DNA of 64,000 nucleotides from Methylohalomonas lacus (GTDB taxonomy: Bacteria; Pseudomonadota; Gammaproteobacteria; Methylohalomonadales; Methylohalomonadaceae). A model generated the notes under the pieces. The model worked only from the letters and a program-made list of their open reading frames with translations, ran no database searches and was not told the origin of the DNA. The stretch lies in assembly GCF_024808875.1 (NCBI RefSeq), contig NZ_JANUCT010000001.1, positions 124,001 to 188,000 of the forward strand, written 5' to 3'. The first letter of the stretch is position 1; every line of letters begins with the position of its first letter. Positions 40,698-49,512 of the stretch are shown piece by piece. A program made the translations under genes and the position numbers.

Positions 40698-42368
40698 TTA
40701 CGCCGGGTTCGCTGCCGATGTCTTGTCGCCGTAATCAGTGACCACCACCCGGTCACGGCCGGCGCGCTTGGCCTGGTAGAGTGCGGTATCCGCCAGGTGC
40801 AATACCGTTTCCCAGTCCTGATCCTGATTGGTAAAGGCGGCCACGCCGAATGAGGCGGTCACTGTCGGCAAGGACTGGCCGTGAAAATCGAGCTGGAGAC
40901 TGCTGAGCCCCTGGCGCAGCGACTCGGCGCGGTCGCGGGCCTGCTCCAGCGTACTGCCCGGCAACAGCAGCACGAATTCTTCGCCGCCGTAACGGCAGGC
41001 AATGTCTTCGCCACGGATATGTCGGCGCAGGTAGTGGGCGAACTCCTTGAGCTGCAGATCACCGGCCTGGTGACCGTGATTGTCGTTGAACTGCTTGAAG
41101 TGATCGATATCGACCATGATGACGCCAAGACCACTGTTGTCGCGCTGGGCGCGCAAATGCTCGCGTTCCACGGTTTCTTCCAGGTAGCGGCGGTTGTAAA
41201 GGCCGGTCAGCGGGTCGCGAATATTCTGTTGTTGCAGGGCCTCGCGCAGCGAGATGCTCGCCAGCGCACTGCCGATGTGTGCGGCCAGTATTCCGGCGCG
41301 TTTTTCCATCACATCGATCGCGTTGTCGGCGGCCGGCCGCAGATGCAACAGTCCCACCGTCTCGCCCTGCGCCATCATCGGTACGCAGATGTAATGGCCA
41401 CTGTGCTGGGCGGCATGGTGACAGCGCAAATCCGTCAGCGTCGAACGCAGGCTGTGCAGGCGGCCCAGTCGCAGTGCCCAGCAATCGTTCGGCTCGATGG
41501 GATCGACCAGAGGGTTGGTGTCGTCGTCATCGCCCCAGCGCGCTGCCAGCTGCAGCAGGTTGCGCGACGCGCGCATCATGTAAAAGCCGCCCCGGGTTGC
41601 GGGAAACAACAGTTGCATGAAGTGCTGGATGACCTCGGCGGCGGCGGCCTGCGATTCGCAGGATTGCAGGCTGTTGCTGAGCTGGTTGATGTAGGTGATT
41701 TCGTCGCTGTAGGCGCGCAGCTGGTCCACCGATGTCTCGGCGCGGCGCTGTTCATGCCGGATCAGAATAAACGCCCAGCCGAGCAGCAGGATGTTGAGCA
41801 GGCCGCCACCGCCTAATAGATAAAAGAGTTGTTGTTCATGTCGCTGGACAGTGGCACGGCGGTTGGCGAGTACGCTCGCTTCCGTATCGAGGATGTTGTT
41901 GCTGATGGTGCGGATTCTGTCGGTCAGTCGCTCGCCTTTATGTGTTTCGATGTAGGCTGCGGCAGCGGCGGTACCCTCTTCATCACGAATCTGCACGAGT
42001 TCATCCATGCTCTGCGCGCGCAGCTCTATTAGGTCAGCAAGCTGAGCAATCTGATCAGTGCTTATTGCCTCAGGGAAGGTCTGTTGCCGCAGTTGCGTCA
42101 GGATGGTCTCGAGTTCGCGGCGGACAATGACATGTTCTTCCTTGAACAGCGGGTCGCCGCTGGCGGCGTAGGCGCGCTGACTGGATTCGGCCTCGAACAG
42201 GGTTGCCACCATATCCTTCAACAGCAGCAGCCGTTCGCGGCTGTCGCTGGCTTGCTGGCGGGTTTCCTGACCCTCGTAGGCATTTGCCATGATCAGGCCG
42301 ATGAACACCACGCCAAGCAGAACGGCGCTGGCGAACAGCAGGAGGACTTTGCGCTGAAATGTCTGCAT
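40698..42368 (-). CDS. Diguanylate cyclase with CHASE3-like sensor and GAF
   Basis: Encodes 556 residues from ATG 42368 (MQTFQRKVLLLFASAVLLG); a TTG start 27 bases upstream is also possible. It has a membrane segment (~8-30), a periplasmic CHASE3-like domain (~35-175, LVQIRDEEGTAAAAAYIET), a second membrane segment, a GAF-like region (~225-385) and a GGDEF domain with active-site RYGGEEFVLLLPG. The GGEEF motif is intact, so it should make c-di-GMP. No EAL domain. Stands alone. Confidence 0.92.
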   Translation of the reverse strand: MQTFQRKVLLLFASAVLLGVVFIGLIMANAYEGQETRQQASDSRERLLLLKDMVATLFEAESSQRAYAASGDPLFKEEHVIVRRELETILTQLRQQTFPEAISTDQIAQLADLIELRAQSMDELVQIRDEEGTAAAAAYIETHKGERLTDRIRTISNNILDTEASVLANRRATVQRHEQQLFYLLGGGGLLNILLLGWAFILIRHEQRRAETSVDQLRAYSDEITYINQLSNSLQSCESQAAAAEVIQHFMQLLFPATRGGFYMMRASRNLLQLAARWGDDDDTNPLVDPIEPNDCWALRLGRLHSLRSTLTDLRCHHAAQHSGHYICVPMMAQGETVGLLHLRPAADNAIDVMEKRAGILAAHIGSALASISLREALQQQNIRDPLTGLYNRRYLEETVEREHLRAQRDNSGLGVIMVDIDHFKQFNDNHGHQAGDLQLKEFAHYLRRHIRGEDIACRYGGEEFVLLLPGSTLEQARDRAESLRQGLSSLQLDFHGQSLPTVTASFGVAAFTNQDQDWETVLHLADTALYQAKRAGRDRVVVTDYGDKTSAANPA

Positions 42369-42658
42369 CGATCGGGAATGTTGCGCTCGGAGCAAATCAC
42401 CTAAATTATTGCATCTGTGCCGCTGGCCCGCAGCCGGTTTTCAGGGCTCGCCCCAGCCTGCAGCGGCTCATTTGATGAAGTCCGTCACGTTATGCATGGC
42501 ATGCTGCGGTTGAACAGGGCGAAAGCGCGGTAATCCTTGCTATGCTGAAAAGCGGGGGTGGAGTATGCACGGGGAGACGGTATTCATAGACCGGCCCCGT
42601 TGATACAGGCTGCCGCGGCGTCACCCGCCGGGCGGCCCGGCTAACCCGGGAGCACTCA

Positions 42659-42874
42659 ATGGCCGACGAGACCCTGCCCAAGACCCTGTGGTCGGAAACC
42701 CAGCTCGATATTCTCTTCGATGCCCTGAAACACCGGCGGCCGGATTATCAGTTGCTGGAAATACTCGTGGATTTGCGCAGTCGTGGTTTCCGGCGCCGCT
42801 ATTTACTGCGCAAGGCCGAACAACAGGTCGGCAGCGAGGCGGTCACCCGACTGAAGAGACTGCTGGGCGGATGA
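42659..42874 (+). CDS. Small conserved-looking protein, function unknown
   Basis: Encodes 71 residues, basic and probably helical (LFDALKHRRPDYQLLEILVD; FRRRYLLRKAEQQVGSEAV). A GGGAG ribosome site precedes it by 9 bases (42648-). No family recognised. It lies just before the oppositely oriented tRNA-Glu gene. Kept because codon use and ribosome site are good. Confidence 0.55.
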   Translation: MADETLPKTLWSETQLDILFDALKHRRPDYQLLEILVDLRSRGFRRRYLLRKAEQQVGSEAVTRLKRLLGG

Positions 42875-42884
42875 TGAGTGAAAA

Positions 42885-42960
42885 TGGCGCTCCCTAGGGG
42901 ACTCGAACCCCTGTTTTCGCCGTGAGAGGGCGACGTCCTGGGCCGCTAGACGAAGGGAGC
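42885..42960 (-). tRNA. tRNA-Glu (anticodon CTC)
   Basis: On the minus strand the acceptor stem is GCTCCCT / AGGGAGC (42954-42960 and 42889-42895), with GTCTAGCGGCC D-arm, anticodon loop CCTCTCA (anticodon CTC), TTCGAGTC T-arm, discriminator G and an encoded CCA end (42885-42887). Length 76. Glutamate identity fits the anticodon CTC. Confidence 0.93.
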
Positions 42961-43116
42961 AGTCGGACAGTTCAGGATCAGCTGTAATTGTGATGTTATT
43001 ATACGTACCTGCCGGCAGCGCTCCAAGCGTTGCCTGAACAAATCCAGCGATTGAATGCGCCAGGCGGCGCTTTCAGCATAAATGTTAATTGATCAACCGG
43101 GCGGCACGCTCCAGGT

Positions 43117-44466
43117 ATGCAGGACTCAACAGGCGCCAGCGCCGACTCAAATATCAGCAAGCTTGATGTGAAGCCACGGATTATTCCGCGCGCCGAGCAC
43201 AATGTCTCGCGTGACAACATCAGCCCCAATGCGCTGAAGGTATTGTACCGGTTGAAGAACGCCGGCTTTCAGGCGTACATGGTCGGCGGTGGTGTGCGTG
43301 ATCTGTTGCTCGGGCGCGAACCGAAGGATTTCGACGTCGTGACCGATGCCCTGCCGGAACAGGTGCGCGAGCTGTTCCGCAACTGCCGCCTGATCGGTCG
43401 CCGCTTTCGTCTGGCGCATGTACGCTTCGGCCAGGAGATCATCGAAGTCTCCACGTTTCGTGCCACCGTCGATGCGGAGGAAGTCGAGGACGAAAGCCGC
43501 GAGGGCCGCATCCTGCGCGACAACGTCTATGGTTCGGTGGACGAGGATGTCTGGCGGCGCGATTTCACCGTCAACGCGCTGCTCTACAATATCGAGGACT
43601 TTTCCATCGTCGACTACGTCGGCGGTCTGCACGACATCAAGACCGGCAACCTGCGCCTGATCGGCGAACCGGAAAGACGCTATCGCGAGGACCCGGTGCG
43701 CATGCTGCGCGCCGTGCGTTTCGCGGTGAAGCTGGGTTTCCGCATTCATGAGGACACGCAGAAACCGTTGCCGGAACTGGCACACCTGCTCGACGATATT
43801 CCTGCGGCGCGGCTGTTCGAGGAATTCCTCAAGCTGTTTTTGAGCGGCTACGCGGTGCAGACTTTCGAGGCGCTGCGCCATCATGGCCTGTTCGCCTACC
43901 TGTTTCCGCAGACCGAGGCGAGCCTGTCAGCACAGGAAGGCGGTTTCCCGCATACTTTCGCCATTCGCGCGCTGGCCAATACCGATCAGCGGCTGGCCGA
44001 GAACAAGCCGGTGACGCCGGCGTTCCTGATCGCCGCACTGCTCTGGGACCCGCTGCGCCAGCAGTCCGAGGCCTACGTCGCCGAAGGCATGAACACGCAT
44101 CAGGCGCAGCAGCTGGCCAGCGACGACGTGGTCTCGAAACAGATCGCCAGCATCGCCCTGCCACGACGTTTCACACTGGTGGCCAAGGACATCTGGGCGT
44201 TGCAGGCGCGGCTCGAGGCGCAGGCCGGCCGCCAGGGCAAGCGCGCCACCAAGCTGCTGACGCATCCACGCTTTCGCGCCGCCTACGACTTCCTGCTGTT
44301 ACGTGCCGCGGCTGGTGAGCCGGTGCAGGACATCGCCGAGTTCTGGACCGAACTGCAGGTCGACATGCCGGCGGTTCCGGATCGCGAAGAAGACCCGCGC
44401 AGCCCGCGCCGGCGCCGGCGCCGCGGCGGCCGCCGGCGGCAGAGCAAGCCCGATAACGATTCCTGA
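43117..44466 (+). CDS. pcnB: Poly(A) polymerase I
   Basis: Encodes 449 residues. The class II nucleotidyltransferase head is GGGVRDLLLGREPKDFDVVTDA, with the catalytic Asp pair in KDFDVV (shown in two parts, residues ~54-75), followed by RNA-binding segments RRFRLAHVRFG and EDPVRMLRAVRFAVKLG. The basic C-terminal tail (RRRRRRGGRRRQ) is typical of PcnB rather than the CCA-adding enzyme. It adds poly(A) to RNA 3' ends to promote decay. First of a run with folK, kinase and panBCD. Confidence 0.94.
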   Translation: MQDSTGASADSNISKLDVKPRIIPRAEHNVSRDNISPNALKVLYRLKNAGFQAYMVGGGVRDLLLGREPKDFDVVTDALPEQVRELFRNCRLIGRRFRLAHVRFGQEIIEVSTFRATVDAEEVEDESREGRILRDNVYGSVDEDVWRRDFTVNALLYNIEDFSIVDYVGGLHDIKTGNLRLIGEPERRYREDPVRMLRAVRFAVKLGFRIHEDTQKPLPELAHLLDDIPAARLFEEFLKLFLSGYAVQTFEALRHHGLFAYLFPQTEASLSAQEGGFPHTFAIRALANTDQRLAENKPVTPAFLIAALLWDPLRQQSEAYVAEGMNTHQAQQLASDDVVSKQIASIALPRRFTLVAKDIWALQARLEAQAGRQGKRATKLLTHPRFRAAYDFLLLRAAAGEPVQDIAEFWTELQVDMPAVPDREEDPRSPRRRRRRGGRRRQSKPDNDS

Positions 44467-44957
44467 TGACGACCGTTTATATCGGTCTCGGCAGCAACCT
44501 CGATGCGCCGCGGCAACAGCTCGCCTCGGCCTTGGCCGAGCTCGGCCGTCTGCCTGAGACGGATCGCTGCACGGCTTCGCCGCTGTATCGCAGCCGGCCG
44601 GTCGGGCCACAGGATCAACCCGATTACCTCAACGCGGTTGCCTGTCTGGAGACGCGGCTGGCGCCGCTGGATCTGCTCGATCGCTTACAGGCCATCGAGC
44701 AGCAGCAGGGCCGGCGGCGCGACGGCGTGCGCTGGGGCGCGCGCACCCTGGACCTTGACGTGCTGCTATACGGTGATGCAATCATCGACAGCCCGCGGCT
44801 GACCGTGCCGCATCCGGAAATGGCCAACCGCGGTTTCGTGCTCAAGCCCCTGCATGACCTGGCGCCGAATCTGGCGATCCCCGGCCTGGGCCCGGTCAGC
44901 GATCTGCTGGCGCGAATGAACACGGACGATCTGGAAGTCATTGCCGATGCCGAGTAA
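44466..44957 (+). CDS. folK: HPPK (folate pathway pyrophosphokinase)
   Basis: Encodes 163 residues. It starts IGLGSNLDAPRQQL and carries the Mg/ATP motif RWGARTLDLDVLLYGD. It pyrophosphorylates 6-hydroxymethyl-7,8-dihydropterin. The ATG overlaps the pcnB stop, and its end overlaps the next kinase by 11 bases. pcnB-folK-panBCD is a widespread gammaproteobacterial order. Confidence 0.95.
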   Translation: MTTVYIGLGSNLDAPRQQLASALAELGRLPETDRCTASPLYRSRPVGPQDQPDYLNAVACLETRLAPLDLLDRLQAIEQQQGRRRDGVRWGARTLDLDVLLYGDAIIDSPRLTVPHPEMANRGFVLKPLHDLAPNLAIPGLGPVSDLLARMNTDDLEVIADAE

Positions 44958-45594
44958 CAACCGCTCCGGTTATATCGTCGTCGAGGGGCCGATCGGCGTT
45001 GGCAAGACGACGCTGGCGAAACGCCTGGCGCAGGCCTATCAGACCGATCTATTGCTGGAACGCGCCGAGGATAACCCGTTCCTGCCGCGCTTTTACCAGG
45101 ATCCCGAAAACGCCGCGCTGCCGACGCAGCTGTTCTTTCTGTTCCAGCGCGCCCAGCAGATCCAGTCGTTGCGCCAGGGCGACCTGTTCCAGCCGGCACG
45201 GGTGGTCGATTTCATGATCGAAAAGGATCGCCTGTTTGCCGCGTTGACTTTGAACCGTGACGAGCTCGCCCTGTATCAGCAGGTCTACGACAGGATGACG
45301 CTGGCCGCGCCGCAGCCGGACCTGGTGATCTATCTGCAGGCGCCGATCGAGGTGTTGCTGAAACGCATCGAGACGCGCGCGATTGATTACGAGCAGCTGA
45401 TCGACGAGAGCTACCTGCGGCGCGTGGCCGAGGCATACGTCGAATTCTTCCATCATTACGAGCGTTCACCGCTGTTGATCGTCAACACCGCCGATTTCAA
45501 CCTGGCCGCCGGCCACGACGACTTCAACCTGCTGCTGGAGCGCATCCGCGATCTGCCGCCGGGCCGGCATTACTTCAATCCCGGTGCGATATAG
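44947..45594 (+). CDS. Deoxynucleoside kinase-like protein
   Basis: Encodes 215 residues from ATG 44947 (MPSNNRSGYIVVEGPIGVGK). P-loop GPIGVGKTTLAKRLA, then segments typical of the dNK/dGK family (FQRAQQIQSLRQG; DFMIEKDRLFAALTL). Such enzymes phosphorylate deoxyadenosine, deoxyguanosine or related nucleosides. In many gammaproteobacteria this gene sits between folK and panB, as here. Substrate is not certain from sequence. Confidence 0.85.
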   Translation: MPSNNRSGYIVVEGPIGVGKTTLAKRLAQAYQTDLLLERAEDNPFLPRFYQDPENAALPTQLFFLFQRAQQIQSLRQGDLFQPARVVDFMIEKDRLFAALTLNRDELALYQQVYDRMTLAAPQPDLVIYLQAPIEVLLKRIETRAIDYEQLIDESYLRRVAEAYVEFFHHYERSPLLIVNTADFNLAAGHDDFNLLLERIRDLPPGRHYFNPGAI

Positions 45595-45606
45595 AATGGT
45601 TGCATC

Positions 45607-46395
45607 ATGAGTACGCCCGTCACGCTGGATAACCTGGCGGCGCTGAAAGCGCAGCGCGAACCGATTGTCAGCCTGACCGCCTATGACGCCGGCTTTGCCC
45701 GGCTGGCCGAAGCCGCCGGCATCGAGGTGGTGCTGGTCGGTGACTCGCTCGGCATGGTGCTGCACGGCGAGGCCGACACGCTCGGTGTCACCATGGCGGA
45801 CATGGCCTACCATACGCGACTGGTGCGACGCGGTCTGACAGATACGCTGCTGGTTGCCGATCTGCCGTATCAAAGCTACACCAGCGCCGGCCAGGCGCTG
45901 GCCAATGCACGGCAACTGGTTGCCGCCGGCGCCGACGTGGTCAAGCTGGAAGGTGGCGCGGTCATGGTCGATACGGTGGTGCAGCTGAGCCGTGCCGGGA
46001 TCGCCGTCTGCGGCCACCTCGGCCTGCAGCCCCAGTCGATCCGCGAACTCGGCGGCTTCCGCATCCAGGGCCGTGACAGCGAATCCGCCGCGCGCATCCA
46101 TGCCGACGCCGTAGCGCTGGAAGAAGCCGGTGCGCAGCTGCTGGTGCTCGAGTGTGTGCCGCCACAGCTGGCGGCCGACATCCGCGCCGCCGTGCGCATG
46201 CCGGTCATCGGTATCGGCGCTGGCGGCGACTGCGACGGCCAGGTGCTGGTACTGCAAGACGTGCTCGGCATCAGCGAATACCAGCCGCGCTTCGCGCGGA
46301 ACTTTCTCACCGGTCGCGACAGCATCCAGGCGGCGCTGGCGGCCTATGTAGCGGCGGTCAAGGCGCGCGAATTCCCGCCGCCGGCAGCCGACTAG
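45607..46395 (+). CDS. panB: Ketopantoate hydroxymethyltransferase
   Basis: Encodes 262 residues. TIM-barrel enzyme with LVGDSLGMVLHGEADTLGV and ADLPYQSY...VKLEGG-type segments of PanB. It adds a hydroxymethyl group from methylene-THF to 2-oxoisovalerate, the first step toward pantothenate. Followed by panC and panD. Confidence 0.96.
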   Translation: MSTPVTLDNLAALKAQREPIVSLTAYDAGFARLAEAAGIEVVLVGDSLGMVLHGEADTLGVTMADMAYHTRLVRRGLTDTLLVADLPYQSYTSAGQALANARQLVAAGADVVKLEGGAVMVDTVVQLSRAGIAVCGHLGLQPQSIRELGGFRIQGRDSESAARIHADAVALEEAGAQLLVLECVPPQLAADIRAAVRMPVIGIGAGGDCDGQVLVLQDVLGISEYQPRFARNFLTGRDSIQAALAAYVAAVKAREFPPPAAD

Positions 46396-46452
46396 CCCGG
46401 CGCCGGCTGTTACAATTCCGGCGTTTTTCGCCCGATTCAGGTTCCGAGACTT

Positions 46453-47313
46453 ATGCAAACCGTTCGCGAACGCCCGGCGGCACGGGCGCAGCTGGCTGAC
46501 TGGCAGCGCCAGGGCCGACGCGTCGCCCTGGTGCCGACCATGGGCAACCTGCACGCCGGCCATCTGGGCCTGGTGGAGACGGCCCGAAAGAGCGCCGACC
46601 GGGTGGTCGCGACGATCTTCGTCAACCCGACCCAGTTTGTCGCCGGTGAGGATTACGACCACTACCCGCGCAGCGAGGCGGCCGATCGTGAGCAGCTCGA
46701 GGCCGCCGGCACCGACCTGGTGTTCATGCCGGACGTGGCCAGCATGTACCCGGCCGGCCTCGAGGGCCATACCGAGGTGCGTGTGCCGGCTCTGGATGAC
46801 GTGCTGTGCGGGGAATACCGCCCGGGCCATTTCACCGGCGTCGCCACCGTGGTGACCAAGCTTCTGAACATGCTACGCCCCGATGTCGCGCTGTTCGGTG
46901 AAAAGGACTACCAGCAGTTGCTGGTCATCCGGCGGCTGGTGGCCGACCTCGCCCTCGACGTCGATATCGAAGCGGTGGCGACGCAACGTGAGCGTGACGG
47001 TCTGGCCATGAGTTCGCGTAATGCCTACCTGGACGCGGACGAACGCGTCCGTGCGCCGCAACTGTACCAGCTGCTCAGCGGCATCGCCCAGGCGATCGCC
47101 GCCGGCGAGCGCGACTTCGCCCGGCTCGAGCGCGAGGCCCTGGTCGCGCTTCACGACGGCGGCTGGCGGCCACAGTATGTCGCGGTTCGCGACGCCGCCG
47201 ATCTGAGCGTACCGACTGCCGCCAGCACGGCGCTGCGCGTCCTCGGTGCTGCCTGGCTGGGGCGTGCGCGGCTCATCGACAATGTCGCCGTCGGCGCGCC
47301 ATCCGATGATTGA
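46453..47313 (+). CDS. panC: Pantothenate synthetase
   Basis: Encodes 286 residues. HIGH-like motif PTMGNLHAGHLGLV, and LFGEKDYQQLLVIRRLVADL and AMSSRNAYLD segments of PanC. It joins pantoate and beta-alanine using ATP. Lies between panB and panD. Confidence 0.97.
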   Translation: MQTVRERPAARAQLADWQRQGRRVALVPTMGNLHAGHLGLVETARKSADRVVATIFVNPTQFVAGEDYDHYPRSEAADREQLEAAGTDLVFMPDVASMYPAGLEGHTEVRVPALDDVLCGEYRPGHFTGVATVVTKLLNMLRPDVALFGEKDYQQLLVIRRLVADLALDVDIEAVATQRERDGLAMSSRNAYLDADERVRAPQLYQLLSGIAQAIAAGERDFARLEREALVALHDGGWRPQYVAVRDAADLSVPTAASTALRVLGAAWLGRARLIDNVAVGAPSDD

Positions 47314-47373
47314 TGCAACGCGTCTGATCGGCCATACTTATTGCCCTGCACAATCCAGCCAGCGTAAATTCGA

Positions 47374-47754
47374 ATGCAACTGACTGTTTTAAAAGCCAAA
47401 CTGCATCAGGCCTGCGTTACTCATGCGGAGCTGGAGTACGACGGTTCCTGCGCGATCGATGGCCGCCTACTGGAAACGGCGGGCATCCACGAGTACGAGC
47501 AGATCCAGATCTACAACATCGACAACGGCGAGCGTTTCACCACCTACGCGATCCGCGCCGAGGACCACTCGCGCGTGATCTCGGTCAACGGCGCCGCCGC
47601 CCACAAGGCCAAGCCCGGTGATCGCGTCATCATCTGCGCCTATGCCGCGATCGCGGCCGACAAGATGAGCAGCTTCAAGCCGACGCTGGTCTACCTCGAC
47701 GCCGATAACCACGTCCGCCGCATCAGCCAGGCCATCCCTGTCCAGGCCGCCTAA
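47374..47754 (+). CDS. panD: Aspartate alpha-decarboxylase precursor
   Basis: Encodes 126 residues, the family length. The self-cleavage site is Gly-Ser in YDGSCAIDG; Ser becomes the pyruvoyl group. It makes beta-alanine for PanC. Last gene of the pcnB-folK-panBCD run. Confidence 0.97.
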   Translation: MQLTVLKAKLHQACVTHAELEYDGSCAIDGRLLETAGIHEYEQIQIYNIDNGERFTTYAIRAEDHSRVISVNGAAAHKAKPGDRVIICAYAAIAADKMSSFKPTLVYLDADNHVRRISQAIPVQAA

Positions 47755-47792
47755 GCGCAACGGCAGGTTCCCGCCGGCATCCTGTTGTCCCA

Positions 47793-48518
47793 CTAGTAGC
47801 CGCTGAATTTTTCGCTGCGCACGTCGGCGGCGGGCACATCGAGTTCATCCTGTAGCAGGTTTTCCATGGCGCTGACCATGCCTGGCGGTCCGCATAGGTA
47901 ATAGACCGGGCTGTCGAGATCATCGCTCTGGCTGGCGATGAGTTCGGCGTCGATGCGGCCGCTGCGGCCAGTCCAGTGCCCGGCGCTGTCCGGCTGCGTG
48001 ATCGTGTGCACCACGTCCAGCCAGTCCGCCTGTTCGGCAATACCGTTCAGTTCATCCTGAAAGGCGATGTCTTCTGGCGTGTCGTTGGAATACAGCAACC
48101 TGATGCTGGGCGCGTCCGGTTGATCCCGTAGCCAGCGGAGCATGCTGATGAACGGCGTGATGCCGATGCCGCCGGCGACCATGACCGCCGGCCGCGCCGG
48201 CTCCAGCGTGAAATCGCCCAGCGGGCCGCGCAGCTGCACGCGGTCTGCCGCCCCATCCGTGGCGATCGCCTGTAGGGCCTGCTTAAACGGGCTGCCGGTC
48301 ATTTTGACCGTAATGGCCAAATGATCCGTTGCCGTCGGACTGGAGGACAGGGTGAACGGTCGTTGCGGCCCGCGCGGATCGTCGACGCCGGCCAGTTTCA
48401 CCGTCACGTATTGCCCGGCGCGGTAGGCGGGCGGGTCGTCAAAGTGGAAAACGAAGGTACGGGTGGTTTCGGTCTGCGGCTGTGTTTCAACCGCCGTCGG
48501 CGTCAGGGTAGTGGCCAT
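47793..48518 (-). CDS. FNR-like flavin oxidoreductase
   Basis: Encodes 241 residues. FAD-binding RPFTLSSSPT and NAD-binding GGIGITPFISMLRWL motifs of the ferredoxin-NADP reductase family; C-terminal YLCGPPGMV. There is no [2Fe-2S] domain in the chain. The adjacent upstream Rieske gene (5 bases away) probably provides it, so the two may act as a split reductase for an oxygenase or another electron route. No oxygenase is near. Confidence 0.85.
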   Translation of the reverse strand: MATTLTPTAVETQPQTETTRTFVFHFDDPPAYRAGQYVTVKLAGVDDPRGPQRPFTLSSSPTATDHLAITVKMTGSPFKQALQAIATDGAADRVQLRGPLGDFTLEPARPAVMVAGGIGITPFISMLRWLRDQPDAPSIRLLYSNDTPEDIAFQDELNGIAEQADWLDVVHTITQPDSAGHWTGRSGRIDAELIASQSDDLDSPVYYLCGPPGMVSAMENLLQDELDVPAADVRSEKFSGY

Positions 48519-48523
48519 GATCT

Positions 48524-48847
48524 CTATAGATCCACGTAGACATCGTTATCCTGAACCTCGACGTCGTAGGTTGTCGTGTCGCTCGCCCAGGGTGTGTCCT
48601 GTTCGACCGTGCCGTTACGGATATCGAAATGCGCCGCGTGCCAGGGGCAGGTCAGCATGTAGGGGTTGTCGTCGTAGACGCCCAGTTCGCCTTCATGCAG
48701 CGGCGCGTCCTGGTGTGTACAGATGTCATCGAGCGCGTAGATCCTGCCGTCTACCTTGGCGAGTGTGACAAAAAGGCTTTCATGATTGCGCATGATCATG
48801 CCGCCTTCGGGGATCTCATCCGTGGTGGCAAGCTTGACCTTGGTCAT
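48524..48847 (-). CDS. Rieske [2Fe-2S] ferredoxin
   Basis: Encodes 107 residues from MTKVKLATTDEIPEGGMIMR; an ATG in the ATGATGCCGATG run is chosen by its spacing to GGGGAG. Cluster ligands are C-x-H in CTHQDAPL and C-x2-H in CPWHAAHF. Soluble NirD-like ferredoxin. Paired with the flavin reductase gene downstream; they are probably an electron-transfer pair. Confidence 0.85.
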   Translation of the reverse strand: MTKVKLATTDEIPEGGMIMRNHESLFVTLAKVDGRIYALDDICTHQDAPLHEGELGVYDDNPYMLTCPWHAAHFDIRNGTVEQDTPWASDTTTYDVEVQDNDVYVDL

Positions 48848-48973
48848 CGGCATCATCTCCCCGTGTCCTGCGGACACGTCGCAAAAAACGGTTCCCCCCG
48901 CCTGCTGCCCTCACTTCAATAGACTGCTGGCGGCCCTGCCGCGTTCCGATCGGTCATGGTCTGACTGCTGTCG

Positions 48974-49507
48974 TCAGCGGCTGGGCCGCTTCTGCAGCTT
49001 GCGCTGCAGGGTGCGCCGGTGCATGCCGAGCCGGCGCGCCGTCGCCGAGATATTGCCGTCGCATTCCTTCAGAACGCGTTGGATGTGTTCCCACTCGACC
49101 CGATTGAGCGGGACCGGCTGCTCGGTGACGTCGATGCCGGCGTTGCCGGTGTCGAGCTGGAAAGCTTGGCAGACGGCATCGGCATCGGCCGGCTTGGTCA
49201 GGTAGTGCATGGCGCCGAGCTTGATCGCCTCGACTGCGGTGGCGATGCTGGCGTAGCCGGTCAGTACCACGATGCGCATGTCGGCGTTGATGGCGATCAG
49301 CGGCTGTATCAGTTGCAGCCCGGATTCGCCCGGCATGCTGAGATCGATGACGGCGAAGTCCGGTGGCTGCTGCCGGGCCTGTGTCAGTGCCGCGCTACCG
49401 TCGCCGGCCTGACTGACCGTAAAGCCACGCCGGGTCAGCGCCCGCGCCAGCACCCGGCAGAAGGTGGCGTCGTCGTCGACCAGCAGCAGTTCGCCGTTTT
49501 CGTTCAT
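48974..49507 (-). CDS. regA: RegA/PrrA-family redox response regulator
   Basis: Encodes 177 residues. Receiver with D55 (VIDLSMPGESG) and a compact C-terminal Fis-type helix-turn-helix ARRLGMHRRTLQRKLQKR, the RegA/PrrA/ActR signature. With the adjacent RegB-like kinase it forms the redox-sensing pair that in relatives controls respiration, carbon or nitrogen fixation genes. Six bases after regB. Confidence 0.93.
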   Translation of the reverse strand: MNENGELLLVDDDATFCRVLARALTRRGFTVSQAGDGSAALTQARQQPPDFAVIDLSMPGESGLQLIQPLIAINADMRIVVLTGYASIATAVEAIKLGAMHYLTKPADADAVCQAFQLDTGNAGIDVTEQPVPLNRVEWEHIQRVLKECDGNISATARRLGMHRRTLQRKLQKRPSR

Positions 49508-49512
49508 GGACG